From contig CM074130.1 in NCBI GenBank assembly GCA_037178625.1, positions 1,364,001 to 1,428,000 on the forward strand: DNA of 64,000 nt. The letters are read 5' to 3'. Each line of letters starts with the position of its first letter. Position 1 is the stretch's first letter. A program made the translations under genes and the position numbers. The notes below the pieces were generated by a model. That model did not search any database. It worked only from the letters and a program-made list of their open reading frames with translations, and had not been told where the DNA came from. This document shows, one piece after another, positions 10,335 through 21,754 of the stretch. This stretch comes from Skeletonema tropicum. Its lineage: Eukaryota; Bacillariophyta; Thalassiosirophyceae; Thalassiosirales; Thalassiosiraceae.

Positions 10335-11504
10335 TCAGCGAAGCTGAAATTGTCCAATTTCCTCATCGATGGATGCACTCTGTTCGCCACCACCAATGGA
10401 TGAAAAAGAACCAGCACCCAAGATTCTTTGGAAAATGCTTGGCTTTTCTTGTTCTGCCAGCCCTCTCTTGGATAGATAGTGTTGAGCGCATTTATCAGCT
10501 TGCTTGTGAGTAATTTCCAAATCCAAATCTTGACTATATTCGCAGACAAAATTCATGTGATGAGTGAGCATGGTCAGTTGACCGATGATTTGAGATGGAG
10601 TGGGGTTTGAGATGAACATAACACTTTTGGGTAGGGCGCTGAGTTGATCAGACACGATTTTGACAGCGGTTCTTTCTTCCATAGAGTCGCCAAATGAGAT
10701 TATTTCACGTCGGATGCGACGGACTATTGTCTTTGGAGAAAGAGCAGGTGTAGATGCGTATGGAGAAGAGAGGGATTGGTTGGACTTCGGATATCCTAAG
10801 ACATCATCTGCGCCAGGTGAGTATTCCGCAGACGAAATGGATGTCTCGTCCAGAGACGAATCGTCTCCAGCTGACACCATGTCTATATCTGGGACGCAAT
10901 CAGTCGACACGCGGCTACATTCTCGTTCCAACATGGCTGACGCCTCTTCCAACGAGCAAAAGTGCTCATTCACCTCGTGCGCAAACGCGGCTGCCTTCCA
11001 GCACAGTGGTTGACTGGGGTAGAAATTTTCGTAACGTGTACGCGCCGAGATGACCCTGTACTTTTTTAGCACTGGTATCAGATTAGGAAGGAAACGCTCT
11101 GCTGAGTAGTTTACCCAGCCTTCGTCAGAGTTAGTGATGATCAAAACCTAATGATCGTGACGGGAATGCATGGTGGGTGAGTGCAATTGAGATATGCATG
11201 AAGAACACAAATTGTGTAGTTGAAAAACATCCTCAAATAGCCGGCCGCCGCTGCTTCTTCAAGAAGCATAGACGTCACTGCTAGAGTAGCGCAAGGAAAG
11301 ACTTACCTCTCCATGCTTGGCAGCTGCTGCGAGGCACTTTTCAGTGCACTGCTCTATTTCCCGGAACAAATTGTGAAACTGCTGCGGCAGCTCAGATAAA
11401 TTTTCTGCATTCGCCCTATCCACAAATGAAGATGGTAAAATTGTATCGTCCCAGTCAAAGATGATTATTGCACTATCGCTGTTGCTTTGATTGCTGGGAG
11501 ACAT
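10335..11504 (-). CDS. HAD-like phosphatase-type protein, two exons
   Basis: Two exons join cleanly: 11504 to 11307 and 11147 to 10335, with the intron 11148-11306 showing a GTAAGT donor and a TTAG acceptor; the junction reads HGEV-LIITNSDEGW in phase. The first exon carries the HAD motif I, IIIFDWDDT (Asp-x-Asp-x-Thr nucleophile) at about residues 13-21; the second exon opens with motif II (ITNS). The middle is Ser/Asp-rich and disordered, and the C-terminal half contains a conserved-looking VMFISNPTPSQI...LTMLTHHMNF block. This arrangement is familiar from unassigned HAD-like proteins of protists. Phosphatase activity is inferred from motif I only; motifs III and IV are not obvious. Confidence 0.82.
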
Positions 11505-13112
11505 GGTTACCTACGATTGCGGCAAATTTGAACGAATAATTCAATTTATGAACATGATCGGATCACTCCTCTCAAAATTTCTGGAGGTTCGAGTTGGTGG
11601 CAAAAAATCAGGATCGGCTTATCTTCGGAGATATAATTTGAATTTCGTAGTTTGATCGATGGTCTTCCCGCCATAAACTCTATAGGTTTCGAACAATTGT
11701 CATGATAACATACATTAATATCTAGTATATTTTGAGGCCTAAAGTAATTATTTTGAAAATACGGACAGACATATGCGGCGGTTGAACGACCGCTTTCTCG
11801 TCCAAATATTCGAACGAACGTACAAGAAAGAAACAGGAGCCGCTCAGCCCTTGCGGACTCCCGTTTATGATCACGTTCGCTGGTTCAAAAAAAGACCCTT
11901 TTCAAAAATCAACCAAACGAAACGTAGGAACTGATATCTTTTCAAGAAAACATGTGTGTCTTGGAAAGGGTATCCCTTCAGGTACGTACTCCCATTTAAT
12001 AAAAAGTTACCTCTCTTGGTTGCATTGCAACTCACGACTCGTTCAGTTGATTGAAGCGCCCTCCTGTCTTGTAATACCTCTATCAAGAATGAAGCACCAG
12101 TTCACAACCTTTCTTGCATTTGATGCTCCCTTTCAAGCGTCCTTTGTCTCCTCATGTAAATTCTTGAAAGGGTAGGCCCTTACACAACTATAAGTTGTTC
12201 TCGACTCGGATTCGGACTTTTACTTCTGCGTTTCATCTCCATTCTTATTCGTACTTACCATACCTATTGGAACATACATTTTTTATCGCGTATGGTGTCT
12301 CTCCTAGGGGGCGAAGGTATCTATTGAGTAACACCAACATCATGACTACTGCTAATTATGCAGCACTAGATTGCACTTCAAAAAGAGGAACGAGGTAATT
12401 TTTGCTTTTTGTTCTTTGGCCAGTGGCCAGTGGGCGGGAGAATGAGATTGTTGTAATTTTCTTTGTCAGTCTGGAAGTTGATTGTTCTCGTCATTAACTC
12501 TCGAAGCATGCATGCTCCCTTGCCTTACTTGACAACTAACACAAATGGAGCACCACTCTTGTAAGAAACAATGACGATGGTGTACACAGCTGAGATTTAC
12601 ATTGTACATGCACCATACCACCTAATTATCATTTCCCAGCTTCATACTCTTGGATAACTACTTCTTACCCCTCTATCCAAGAATGTCCTCCCCTTCGGCA
12701 GAAGCAGGACATCTAAGTACTTCAATACTGAGGTTTTGCAGTGCGTGTACTTTTCCTGCTGTTTTGACTTGGTTGAAGTATAAAATGGCGCGCTAATGAT
12801 GAGTACAGTGTACTGATTCCTCTGTAAACTGACGTAAATGACGTAAACGTGAAAATTGCATTCGTCATGTCGCATCATCTTTTTCATGACATCACCTTTG
12901 ACATTTTTCTTCCAACTTGAACGAGGAATGAACTTGTAGCGCACCCAGAATGATGGGATTGCATGCCCAGCCACAACAAACAGAACGCTGCACAACGCTC
13001 AACAGAATGGCTTTCCATTTACTTGTTGGGATAGCAGTACATCAGCATCGAAGAGTCCGCCCAACTTCAAAAGAGAATTGTGTATTATCCACATTTTTAT
13101 CATAACATCAAG
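11505..13112. other. Long intergenic stretch, no gene supported
   Basis: About 1.6 kb between divergently oriented genes (HAD-like leftward, bZIP-PAS rightward). Frames at 11867-12175 (+) and 12642-12995 (-) are about 100 codons each but lack family features and overlap competing frames. The stretch likely holds two promoters and long 5' UTRs. Confidence 0.4.
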
Positions 13113-15956
13113 ATGAAGAACGATCCTCAAAGCAATAACAATGGCAATGAACCAGCCGGTGGCACATCGTCACCCTTGGAAGGGAACGCACGCCCTTCCT
13201 CGAGAATAAAGTACTCGGCAGAGCCACATCTGCTGCCTTACAATAGCCTTGCTGCTAATGCTATGACGGCCCAACAGCAGCAATTATATGCTCAAGCAGC
13301 CCGAGCCCACCAAGGTGTTGCCACATCATCGCCTACGAATAGATTATTAGCAGCGGGCAAACCTCTAGAAGCAAATAATATTGGAGGGGTACCAATCCCA
13401 CCCATGGCACCAGGCACACCAACTAATCTACGAATCGAGGCTGCAGCTCAATATGCAGCAGGAAGCCGCAGTTCCTTACAATGGCAATACGGGTGTCAAA
13501 CGTGCTGCTGCTGCCGTCGCTGCCGCGGCGGCTGGAAGCAGTAGCGATCAGGCCAAGAGACGCAAGGTTGCCGAAAATGCTGCTACTGCTGCCGTAAAGG
13601 ATGCTGCCTCATCCTCTCGTCATCAGCAACAGGCTCCAGCACCAACATCCATGGGTGATTTTCCTGATCAGAAACCTATCGCTGCCAGACATCATCCCTC
13701 GACTTCAGCTCCAAGTACAAGTGCAGCAGATGCGGCCCTCATGCAAAAGCAGCAGTCCAATCGAGACCGAAATCGTGAGCACGCAAGATCTACCCGTCTA
13801 CGCAAAAAGGCTTATGTTAACAAACTTAAAGAACTGCTTGATGCCCTCCATGTTGAAAGGTCTGATGATGATCGCAAACGTCGAGAGGCGGTACAAAAGC
13901 TTGCCGAAATTCAGGGCTTACGTCGTAAAGTTGTACATACATTCTTTGGATATCATGCTCGATGTGAAAGGGCAGTGCCCAAGTGGAGAATGATATTGGA
14001 AGATAACTTTTGGTTGAAGCAGCCTGTAACTCCTTATCGCTCTTTTCGACGTTGTGAGATTGAAAAGGTGCGTGTTTGTCAGTCTGTTTTCTCCGGGGCT
14101 TTTTGATGCATTATGCTCACTCATCACTTCAATTTTATCTCTTTGTGATACATCCACAGGGAAGCCGAATCACCAAGGGTGCCGAAGGCATGGCTGAGGA
14201 TGCTGCCTCGATGGCAGTCATGATTGAAACAATAGGGTCTCGTAACCTACGCTGGCTGAGACGCAAGCGTGATCACTTTCTATCAAAGAGCAATGCTGCG
14301 ACGAAGCTTGATCGAGTTGGTCGGATACGAACCAACGCCGCTAATGCAGCCGCAGCAGCTGCTGGTAGTTCTTGCATTGATGGAAGCCGGACATCAATGC
14401 CTAGCATCGTCCGTCAGAATAGTCGGTTGCAGCACGCTATATCCAGTCTGTCGTCTAGCTCCGAATCAGGGCATGGTTCGAGTGGAGAAGATCTACGAAA
14501 GGTGGAAATGAGGAGTAGAAGGAGTAAACAGCAAACTTCCTCAAAGCGCTCAGCTATCGCAGCGAAGAAAGTTAGCTGTTCTGGGAGTAGTAATCAGCTA
14601 TCTAGTAGTAGCAATGATACACGACAACAGACACAACAAGGACAGCAGCAAGGGCAGCATCAGGATCAATCTAACGACTATCATGATTATCATGCACCAT
14701 CTCTTCTCGATCCTTTGCCCGAGTCTAGTGATAGCGTGGCGTCTGATAATTGCGTTGTTGCGAAGCATATGTCTACGACGACAGATTCCTCATCGGAAGA
14801 TGATGACACCAACCCAAAGAAGCAAAAGATAACTGCAACATCAGGAACATCAGCTGAGGATAATGTAGCATCAAAGCAGGCAGCAGTCGCAGGTACGAGT
14901 AAATCTGTTGCGAGTATGCCTTCAAATATTGCTCGCTCAGGAATATCCCATAGCGTGAAAGTGCTCCTCCCAGCAGCTTCCTTGCCCAATGGACACGCTC
15001 AACTTGCTCGTGCCCCAGCAGTCGCGTTGCCACCTTTCGTTGGGATTGGAAAGAAGAGTAGTGCCACGACGATCGTAGGAGTTCGTAGTGGTAGTAGCTC
15101 AAGTAGCAGTGTCGAACCCACTAACAACCAGTCTGTTGCATCAACAGCTCCTACAGCAGCAGCAGTAGCAAACCACAATGCAAACAACAACAATATGGCA
15201 AGTGGCAAGCCTTCTGCCCTTGTGCCAAATCAAGGCCGCAAGCGGCGAAAGGATGGGCCACCTGCCAACTATCTGCACTCTCAAAGTAACTTGATCGGTA
15301 TCGACAACGATACAACGTCTTCGTCATCGATGGAGTCTTCTCGCGAGATAAAGGCATATTATCATCTGAACGAAGACGATATGATCCTTACTGACAATGT
15401 CCTAATGTGTCCATTTGTTTTTCGATCCGAGGATGCAGTACTTTGTGGAGCTCTGAGTGAATGCGTCATGCCCGGGATGCTCAGAGCATGCTTTGGTCCG
15501 ACAAATAAATTGACCAACGTGGAAATGATTTTTGATGCGATGGGATTCTGTCAACAGCTTGAGCGTGCAAGTGGTAATGATAGCATGGCTCAAATCATTC
15601 CAAACAGTTTGGAAATGGCTCTGTCTCCAATTTCCGACGAGGCACGAATTATTACAATGTCCAAGCCCCCGTATCCAATCGTTAGCGTGAATGAAGCTTG
15701 GACTAGAGTTACTGGCTACACACAAGTGGATGTTGAGGGAAAAGACTTGAGCATTTTGAACGGAAAAGAAACGAAGGATACGAATAGTGATATTGAAAGT
15801 GCGTCGAAGGGGCAATGTGCCTGTTCCGTCAATGTCCATTACGATATTAACGGGAGGGATTTCTTCAGCTTTGTCTGCTCGTATCCGCTTACCAACCTGA
15901 AAAATGAAGTGACACATCTTCTTCACGTGTTCCAAGAGTTACCATCTCGCGAATAA
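13113..15956 (+). CDS. bZIP-PAS transcription factor
   Basis: Start chosen at MKNDPQ (13113; an upstream ATG at 13080 is in frame). A Gln/Ala/Ser-rich N-terminus precedes a bZIP: basic region NREHARSTRLRKK (Asn-x7-Arg rule) followed by KLKELLDAL and further heptads. A 92-nt intron, 14068-14159 (GTGCGT...CACAG), joins FRRCEIEK to GSRITKGAEGMAEDAAS in phase. After a long low-complexity Ser/Gln region, a C-terminal PAS domain begins near PYPIVSVNEAWTRVTGYT. The equivalent of the LOV flavin-binding GRNCRFLQ motif reads GKDLSILNG, so the photoactive Cys is absent and this is not an aureochrome photoreceptor. bZIP-PAS fusions are described in diatoms. One extra base near 13460 breaks the frame between AAQYAA and AAVPYNGNTG. 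Confidence 0.88.
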
Positions 15957-16082
15957 AGGTATGGACGATAGACTTAATAATTCATATTTGAAGACGTCAC
16001 AACTGGAGTCAAATTAGAAGTGTTGTAATACCTAAGATGTTGTAACATTTTTGTATGAGTATTATTTGCTTTGTCACTAGCT

Positions 16083-17471
16083 TTACAAAGAACATTTTTG
16101 CTCTGGCAATCCACTCCCAACCACATCAACCGGAGGCCACATCCCCTCTAACTCCTTCATATCATTCAACATTAGTCCCAAATTCTTCTCTCCCAACACT
16201 TTGGCTGGATCTTTTTTACTTTCCTTCCACGTATTGTAACATTCTGGGCAACGACTTGACGGCCAGCCTAAGAATTCGGTCAAGTAATCTAGCACATGTT
16301 GTCGTGCCATGGTAGCCTCGTACATTGACTCATAATTTTTCGACATGATCTTCTCAGCGCACACAATTGTAGACAACTCTTTCTTCTTTGTACCTCCTCT
16401 CATGCCTCCGCTATTATTGTTTTCCTCCTCTTGTCGTAAATGTTCTAGAAACCGTCTCAATATCAACATGAATCCACGAATCATATTCGATCGTCCTACT
16501 ACCTCCTCACCCCAATCATTGGCATGACTTGCCATTGTTTCAACGAAAGGACGATTCAGGAGGATGAATTGAATATTGGCATGTTGTGAATACAGCTCAT
16601 AGAATTTACGAAGGTTGACAGGATGATTGATTGCAAATTCATCATTGGCCACTTCTTCCATGGTCGATGTCATCCATGACGCTTGTCTTCGAATCCGATA
16701 GGAGCGTGGGTCATCCAACGCACCACTGGGGAATGATGAGTCTTCAAGAATAACACGCTTTGTATTTCCATCTGTCTCGGGACATAGTTCTCGAAACACT
16801 TTGGCTATCAGCGTCGGATCATCCATATCACGCTTTTCTTGATACAATCCAAACAAGGCAGAGCGTAACACCTTGGGAGCGTAGGTAACCTCGTAAGCTT
16901 TTCCTGTGATTGGGTCATGTTGAGATTTGGCAAGCCGTTCAAGTATGGGTGTGAATCCATGATGGATGGCTCCTTCTACTCCCAAGATGTAAATTATTTG
17001 ACAGTTATCTTTTGCAAGTTGTTCTTGCGCCAATTGCTGCTGTTGTTGCCTCTTTTCTTGTAACTGCTGTATTTCATCCACTGATTGTTGTATAGAGCTA
17101 TTTATTTCTTGATCGTTTTCACTTGGAACTGGTAGAGTATTGAATTGTACGAAGCCTGGTGTTGTGTCACTGTTATCGATGTTGAGATTCTTGTCAATGA
17201 TGCTGTTTGTCTCGTAAGCCTGGTGCGATGGTGTCGATGGATTCTCAACATTATTGGAGTATAACAATTGATTGATATTGTAAGCATTAGGATCTGAGGA
17301 TAGTTCTGGCGCAGCAGGTGACAATGAAGCACTTAATTCAGCATCCATTTGATCATATGCTATCTTGGTGTAGGTGAACATCTTCAGGCATATCAGTGCT
17401 GCTATAACTTTCCCCCCAGGAGAAAGCAGTGCAGAAGCAATCCGTGCTGGTGTGCTTGGTACATGATCCAT
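16083..17471 (-). CDS. Type II membrane protein, sulfotransferase-like
   Basis: An intact 462-codon frame. A short N-terminus precedes a hydrophobic segment (about residues 20-40, VIAALICLKMFTYTKIAY), then a Gln-rich stem of about 100 residues, then a globular domain. The domain starts with IIYILGVEGAIHHGF, where a P-loop-like strand-loop-helix is expected in PAPS-dependent sulfotransferases, and later has FILLNRPFVETMASH, resembling the second PAPS-binding strand and Ser. A Cys pair (SSRCPECYNTW) lies near the end. The overall plan (signal anchor, stem, lumenal catalytic domain) is that of Golgi glycan-modifying enzymes. The sulfotransferase reading is a weak motif call; an inactive or different P-loop transferase is possible. 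Confidence 0.5.
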   Translation of the reverse strand: MDHVPSTPARIASALLSPGGKVIAALICLKMFTYTKIAYDQMDAELSASLSPAAPELSSDPNAYNINQLLYSNNVENPSTPSHQAYETNSIIDKNLNIDNSDTTPGFVQFNTLPVPSENDQEINSSIQQSVDEIQQLQEKRQQQQQLAQEQLAKDNCQIIYILGVEGAIHHGFTPILERLAKSQHDPITGKAYEVTYAPKVLRSALFGLYQEKRDMDDPTLIAKVFRELCPETDGNTKRVILEDSSFPSGALDDPRSYRIRRQASWMTSTMEEVANDEFAINHPVNLRKFYELYSQHANIQFILLNRPFVETMASHANDWGEEVVGRSNMIRGFMLILRRFLEHLRQEEENNNSGGMRGGTKKKELSTIVCAEKIMSKNYESMYEATMARQHVLDYLTEFLGWPSSRCPECYNTWKESKKDPAKVLGEKNLGLMLNDMKELEGMWPPVDVVGSGLPEQKCSL

Positions 17472-17866
17472 TTTGGATGGTTTATAGAAGATGATAAATT
17501 ATTATGATGATGATGTTCCCCGCATAAAGGTCATTTATCTTCGAAAGCGCACCTCCGTATCCAGACGCAGATTAAATTAGGCAACAATAATGATTACACG
17601 AGGGCAGCAAGGCTAGTGTAATGATTATATTCATCAATCCTACTCGACTTCTTTTGAAGGCAAGTGGGCTCAGAAGATACTCCTGTGATTGGATGTGATT
17701 GCTCTATGCAGTGTAAGTATGGTATGTAGCGCAATTTATGCAGGTTCGGTGTTGGGAAATGTCCAGAATGACTTGAAGCGTGTTTCGAGATGACTTTTAG
17801 GATGACCTGCACCTGCTCTAACCTCTATCTACTGACCCAACGTAACTTCCATGGGAACATGCTGCC
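17472..17866. other. Divergent promoter region
   Basis: About 395 bases separate the start codons of the leftward sulfotransferase-like gene and the rightward fucosyltransferase-like gene. Both encode type II membrane proteins of likely Golgi function, so shared control is conceivable, but no specific regulatory motif was recognised. Confidence 0.35.
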
Positions 17867-20140
17867 GTGCCGCCGGCAACTGAAGACTCTTGCACTGCTT
17901 ATCTCCAGTCAAAGAAGATCACCATGAGGAATAGCGCAGGTAGCAGCAGCAGCACATCGACCATGTCATCCCAGAAAAGCCGTCCGCTCCATTTAATGAG
18001 CGAAATAAAAACCATTATGAACCAAAAATCACAACCGGGCAATAATAATAATGGTAGTGGTAATCGTAGAACTGCTAGCACCGCCGCTGACGATACTTCA
18101 ACTGCCGTTGCTGTCTTGTCGCCGGATTCTACTTCTGGAAGAGCAGCAAGGGCAGATAATGGTCAAAAGCCTCGTCAGCGCCGTCAATACAAGAGGGGTG
18201 ATTATAATGACTCTGACATTCATGGAGATTGCTCCGCCGTCACCTCATCATCCTCATCGTTATCATTCCTCGGCAGTCATCGAGGAATATCTTCTAGAGT
18301 CAGGGGAGGCAGATCATCATTAGTAAAGAAGGATTCCTTCGTGTACGGTGCTCTCTTCATTCTCTGCGGGATTATGTCCTACTCGGTCGTTTGGATGGAC
18401 GGATGGACTTATCATCATCACTACAGTTATGACTTGGCTGCAGCAGCCACAACATCTGATTCCAATCGACAGCTATCCTTCCTGGACTCAATCTGGTCCG
18501 AATATGGCAAGGATTCCTTCCACTTTGAATACTTGCTCCCGCCATCCGAGCTGGACTTGACTGTATCACGTAGGTTGCCCATCCACACACCCGTCCCCCC
18601 GGATGACACTGTCACACCCGATGATGGGTTATGTGATGATGTACTGCTCTTTCTACCCGATTCGTTTGCACGTAATGGTCATGGATCGCAATTGAACTCG
18701 TATATTCTAGCTGCAGAGGTGGCGACATACCTGAACCGGGCTTTGGTCGTCCACGATGCTCCGCAGTGGGTCCAGAAATTTAAGGGTGGGTCACAATTTG
18801 GTTGTCCCAAGGACGCCCTGGTGGGGGGTGAGAACCATGTATTAATGCGTGAACAGGAAGAAGGTAAAAGACCGAAAGGTACAAGGGGATGGGTGCCAAA
18901 CTTCCCGACAGGATTGGAGAGACTTATTCAACATCCCGACTGGTTGAGTCGCAAGTGTTCGATTCCCTGTCAAGATGATTTCAAGTATTGGGATTGGGAA
19001 AATGCTCGCACAAAGCAGCAGAGTCCGTACGAAGATCCCGAGACAGGGAAGAAGGATTGGACCTTTGATTTGCAAGAAGTGAAGTGTAAGGGTCCACATG
19101 GGCGGGATACCAATGTTCTCGTTGTGGGAGGGTACGAACTTCGCAAATATTTTGATCAAGAAATCAAGGAGAAGATGGTCCATCGTGTCCCTACTTCTCC
19201 TATTGATAGTGCCATTGACTCTGCCAATGGACAGGATGATCAAGACGACAAGAATGATAACCAAGACGCCTACGATTGGGCCGTACGACTTGGCGCCTCA
19301 TCCGTCGAGGCAAAAGCTTTTACCGATCTCGATCAAGAAGAAGACATTTGGGACTTTGTTTCAGCCCTAATGGCTCGCTCAGGTATCATTCGCTTCCAAC
19401 CTTGGATTGCACGTGATGTTGAGGCTTTCATCAAGAAAGCCGGCCTTCCTCTTAATGTAGAATACGATTCCATTCACGTTCGCCGTGGAGATAAGCTTGA
19501 ACAGGAATCCAAACGGGAAGTCAATAACTTTTGGCGTTCTCGCGGATACGGCAAGGGTACTGGAAGGAAAATTCCAAGGACCTATATCCCGTTCTCTCAT
19601 TATGTTGGGCAAGGGTACCACAAGCAGCCCTGTAATGCCGATGGCGAAGCCCATCTTGTTTATGTTGCCACAGATGACCCCCGAATCATCAAACAGGAGA
19701 TTACGGGTATGAAGAAGGATGACCTGGGATTCACAGTTATGAACAAGTGTCACAAGTTCAACTTTGTATTTGGCCCGCCGACAAAAGACGACAAATCAAT
19801 CCACCTAAACTCCGAGGGTGGTCACAAAAACTGTGTCGATCGGTACAAGCGCAATATTGCCGGTATTGCCGATTTGTTGATTCTGGCCAAGAGCAATTTA
19901 TTCGTAGGCGAGTTCAATTCAAATTGGGGAAGATTGGTCAGAGTGTTCCGGATGAGATTGAATGACGACTTGTTTACGGCCAATGGGGAAATTGAGGGTG
20001 TCGACTCGGACGAGGGAGGGCAACCAGCAGCAGCAGAAGGTGAAAAGAGACGACGAGCTGCAACTGTTGCTCACCCAGTGTTGACAAAAGGCCTAAAGGT
20101 AGCTTGGGGCAAAATTCACCCCGGGCCATTGGGGTTGTAA
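17867..20140 (+). CDS. Fucosyltransferase-like glycosyltransferase (GT23/GT68-type motifs), type II membrane protein
   Basis: An intact 757-codon frame (MRNSAG at 17924 is an alternative start). About 160 polar residues precede a transmembrane anchor (VYGALFILCGIMSYSVVWM). The lumenal part begins with LLFLPDSFARNGHGSQLNSYILAAEVATYLNRAL-type sequence, the donor-domain entry seen in O-/N-linked fucosyltransferases (N-G-x-G-x-Q-L). IHVRRGDK (about residue 540) matches the conserved GDP-fucose-binding HxRRxDK motif. VYVATDDPRII and LFVGEFNSNWGRLV follow, the latter equivalent to the conserved Ser/Asn-rich loop of GT23 enzymes. The role is probably fucosylation of glycoproteins or polysaccharides in the Golgi; acceptor unknown. 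It is long for the family because of the N-terminal cytosolic and internal acidic insertions. Confidence 0.75.
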   Translation: MPPATEDSCTAYLQSKKITMRNSAGSSSSTSTMSSQKSRPLHLMSEIKTIMNQKSQPGNNNNGSGNRRTASTAADDTSTAVAVLSPDSTSGRAARADNGQKPRQRRQYKRGDYNDSDIHGDCSAVTSSSSSLSFLGSHRGISSRVRGGRSSLVKKDSFVYGALFILCGIMSYSVVWMDGWTYHHHYSYDLAAAATTSDSNRQLSFLDSIWSEYGKDSFHFEYLLPPSELDLTVSRRLPIHTPVPPDDTVTPDDGLCDDVLLFLPDSFARNGHGSQLNSYILAAEVATYLNRALVVHDAPQWVQKFKGGSQFGCPKDALVGGENHVLMREQEEGKRPKGTRGWVPNFPTGLERLIQHPDWLSRKCSIPCQDDFKYWDWENARTKQQSPYEDPETGKKDWTFDLQEVKCKGPHGRDTNVLVVGGYELRKYFDQEIKEKMVHRVPTSPIDSAIDSANGQDDQDDKNDNQDAYDWAVRLGASSVEAKAFTDLDQEEDIWDFVSALMARSGIIRFQPWIARDVEAFIKKAGLPLNVEYDSIHVRRGDKLEQESKREVNNFWRSRGYGKGTGRKIPRTYIPFSHYVGQGYHKQPCNADGEAHLVYVATDDPRIIKQEITGMKKDDLGFTVMNKCHKFNFVFGPPTKDDKSIHLNSEGGHKNCVDRYKRNIAGIADLLILAKSNLFVGEFNSNWGRLVRVFRMRLNDDLFTANGEIEGVDSDEGGQPAAAEGEKRRRAATVAHPVLTKGLKVAWGKIHPGPLGL

Positions 20141-20184
20141 TCAGTTATAGTAAGTAATTAGTAATGTATATGAATCCTCTTATC

Positions 20185-21266
20185 TTAGTTTTTTGTCTTA
20201 ATGCTTGCGAAGCTTCGACGAAGCTCGATATAAGGAGGGTAATCGTTCATATCGTCCTCATAGCCATCGTAGTGATTCTTTTTAGACTTCTTTCGCGGGG
20301 CTTCCTTGTTCTCAGTGGGAAAATTGAATGACACAACTGCAGAAACAGTGTTACCCTCGGGTTCCTTGGGAGGATCGTATAGTACAATTGCAGTTTCGGG
20401 TTGCACGTCTTCAATTTTGGGCCCTTCAGGTTCCAAAGGAAATCGTAACTGCTCATCGTCGTAGACAACTAACGCATTTGGGTACTTAATGGGAAATTCT
20501 TCACTTCGACTATTGGCGTTGAATGAAGCTCGGTGAGCTGGGAGGACGACCAATGCTCGCTCGTCTGGGACATTAATTTCTCTGAATCGAGCTCCTTGTC
20601 CACCATGCCAAGTGACGGTTTCTGCTCAGGCCTTGACAGGCTACGATCAATCTGAATAACCATGTTAGAGTTCCGATTCGAGACATGCCCATTTCTTTGT
20701 GTACTCTCTCTGTGGTCCCTTTTCTTCAGTCGATATTTCCGCCTCTCATCACCTCGCCTCCTACTATTACGATATCTTCTTTCCTCTTCGCTGTCACTCT
20801 GGATCATATTGTGTTGTTCCCTCGTCTTCCGTACATCCCTCTTCCTCTTCCTCTTCCACATGCCTAACTACATAAGAGTTGCCATAACCATGAAGTTTTG
20901 CCATAGGAATGACATTGTCATCCGTATCGAGGCGCTTCTTCCTTTTGGATGTGAAGCGTCGGCAACCTCCATACATCTACACAAGAGAAGAAACAAACCC
21001 AGCGGTATGCAGACTGCTGCCACAATTATCCACACCCACAGAGGAACTACTCGAGATGTACTAGTACTGGCATTGGTACTGGACGAGCTCTTAGACTCTG
21101 TATTCGAGCTTGTGATGGTACTGCTCGAGTTATTACTTTCTGTATTTGTATTCGTGGGGGTAGATTGAATAGCAACATCAGTCAAATTCAGCTCATCCAT
21201 GCTCAATTGAACATTACGGAACGCACTTGGATTGAGCGACTTGGGATTCATCAATAGAATGCTCAT
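20185..21266 (-). CDS. Single-pass membrane protein with charged cytosolic tail; exon structure unresolved
   Basis: Four overlapping frames form one plausible protein. The first (from 21266) has a Ser/Thr/Asn-rich ectodomain followed by a transmembrane helix WVWIIVAAVCIPLGLFLLLC. The continuation in another frame starts CRRFTSKRKKRLDTDD, a basic stop-transfer, then an Arg/Glu/Ser-rich tail (SDSEEERRYRNSRRR), and ends with a segment VPDERALVVLPAHRASF...PNALVVYDDE to the stop at 20185. A 61-nt GT-AG intron near 20800-20860 (donor after VVRH, acceptor before SDSEEE) and another of 65 nt near 20590-20650 would restore frame. The break near 20975 looks like one missing base. No signal peptide is visible. 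Family unknown. Confidence 0.5.
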
Positions 21267-21754
21267 TTGTCACCTAAAGCCTGCAGTATGAAAGTACGAG
21301 CCAAGCCAGACAAGTCTTTGTCCCCACGCAAGGTGACTAAAACGGGTAGATACATAGTCCTATTCAACTGCCTTCGGTTTCTGTAACCTCCTCACACTCG
21401 TAGTGAAGATTGGAGGCGACGTCGTTCGCCCAAATATTCACCTAGATAGTCAACGCTAATGATATCCCAAGAGTAATCAAAAGCTTCGTCAAGCATCTCT
21501 TGAATCATTCTCAGATATCTTGCACGATTCCAAAGGTGGAAGAATGTAATCCTCCGCTACATTGATCAGCCGGAAAAGAATTGGGCTCTCTGTAATCTTG
21601 GTGATCTGTGGCGAAGTAACTGTGGATGTGGATGTGGATGTAGAAGGAGCTGATTCTAGAGCTGTATATCAAGGAGTAGAAGCAGAGGAAGACCACTTTC
21701 GAGCTTCAATGGGAAGGGTTGTGCACTCTCTACTCGTTTCATGAAAACATCCAC
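21267..21754. other. Intergenic flank of the satellite array
   Basis: About 490 bases between the membrane-protein gene and satellite array 1. It contains a short GATGTG triplication near 21610-21650. Small frames on both strands have no family features. Confidence 0.35.

Noticed and set aside
13113..15956. Aureochrome blue-light receptor
   Set aside because: The LOV cysteine motif is missing; the PAS core reads GKDLSILNG.
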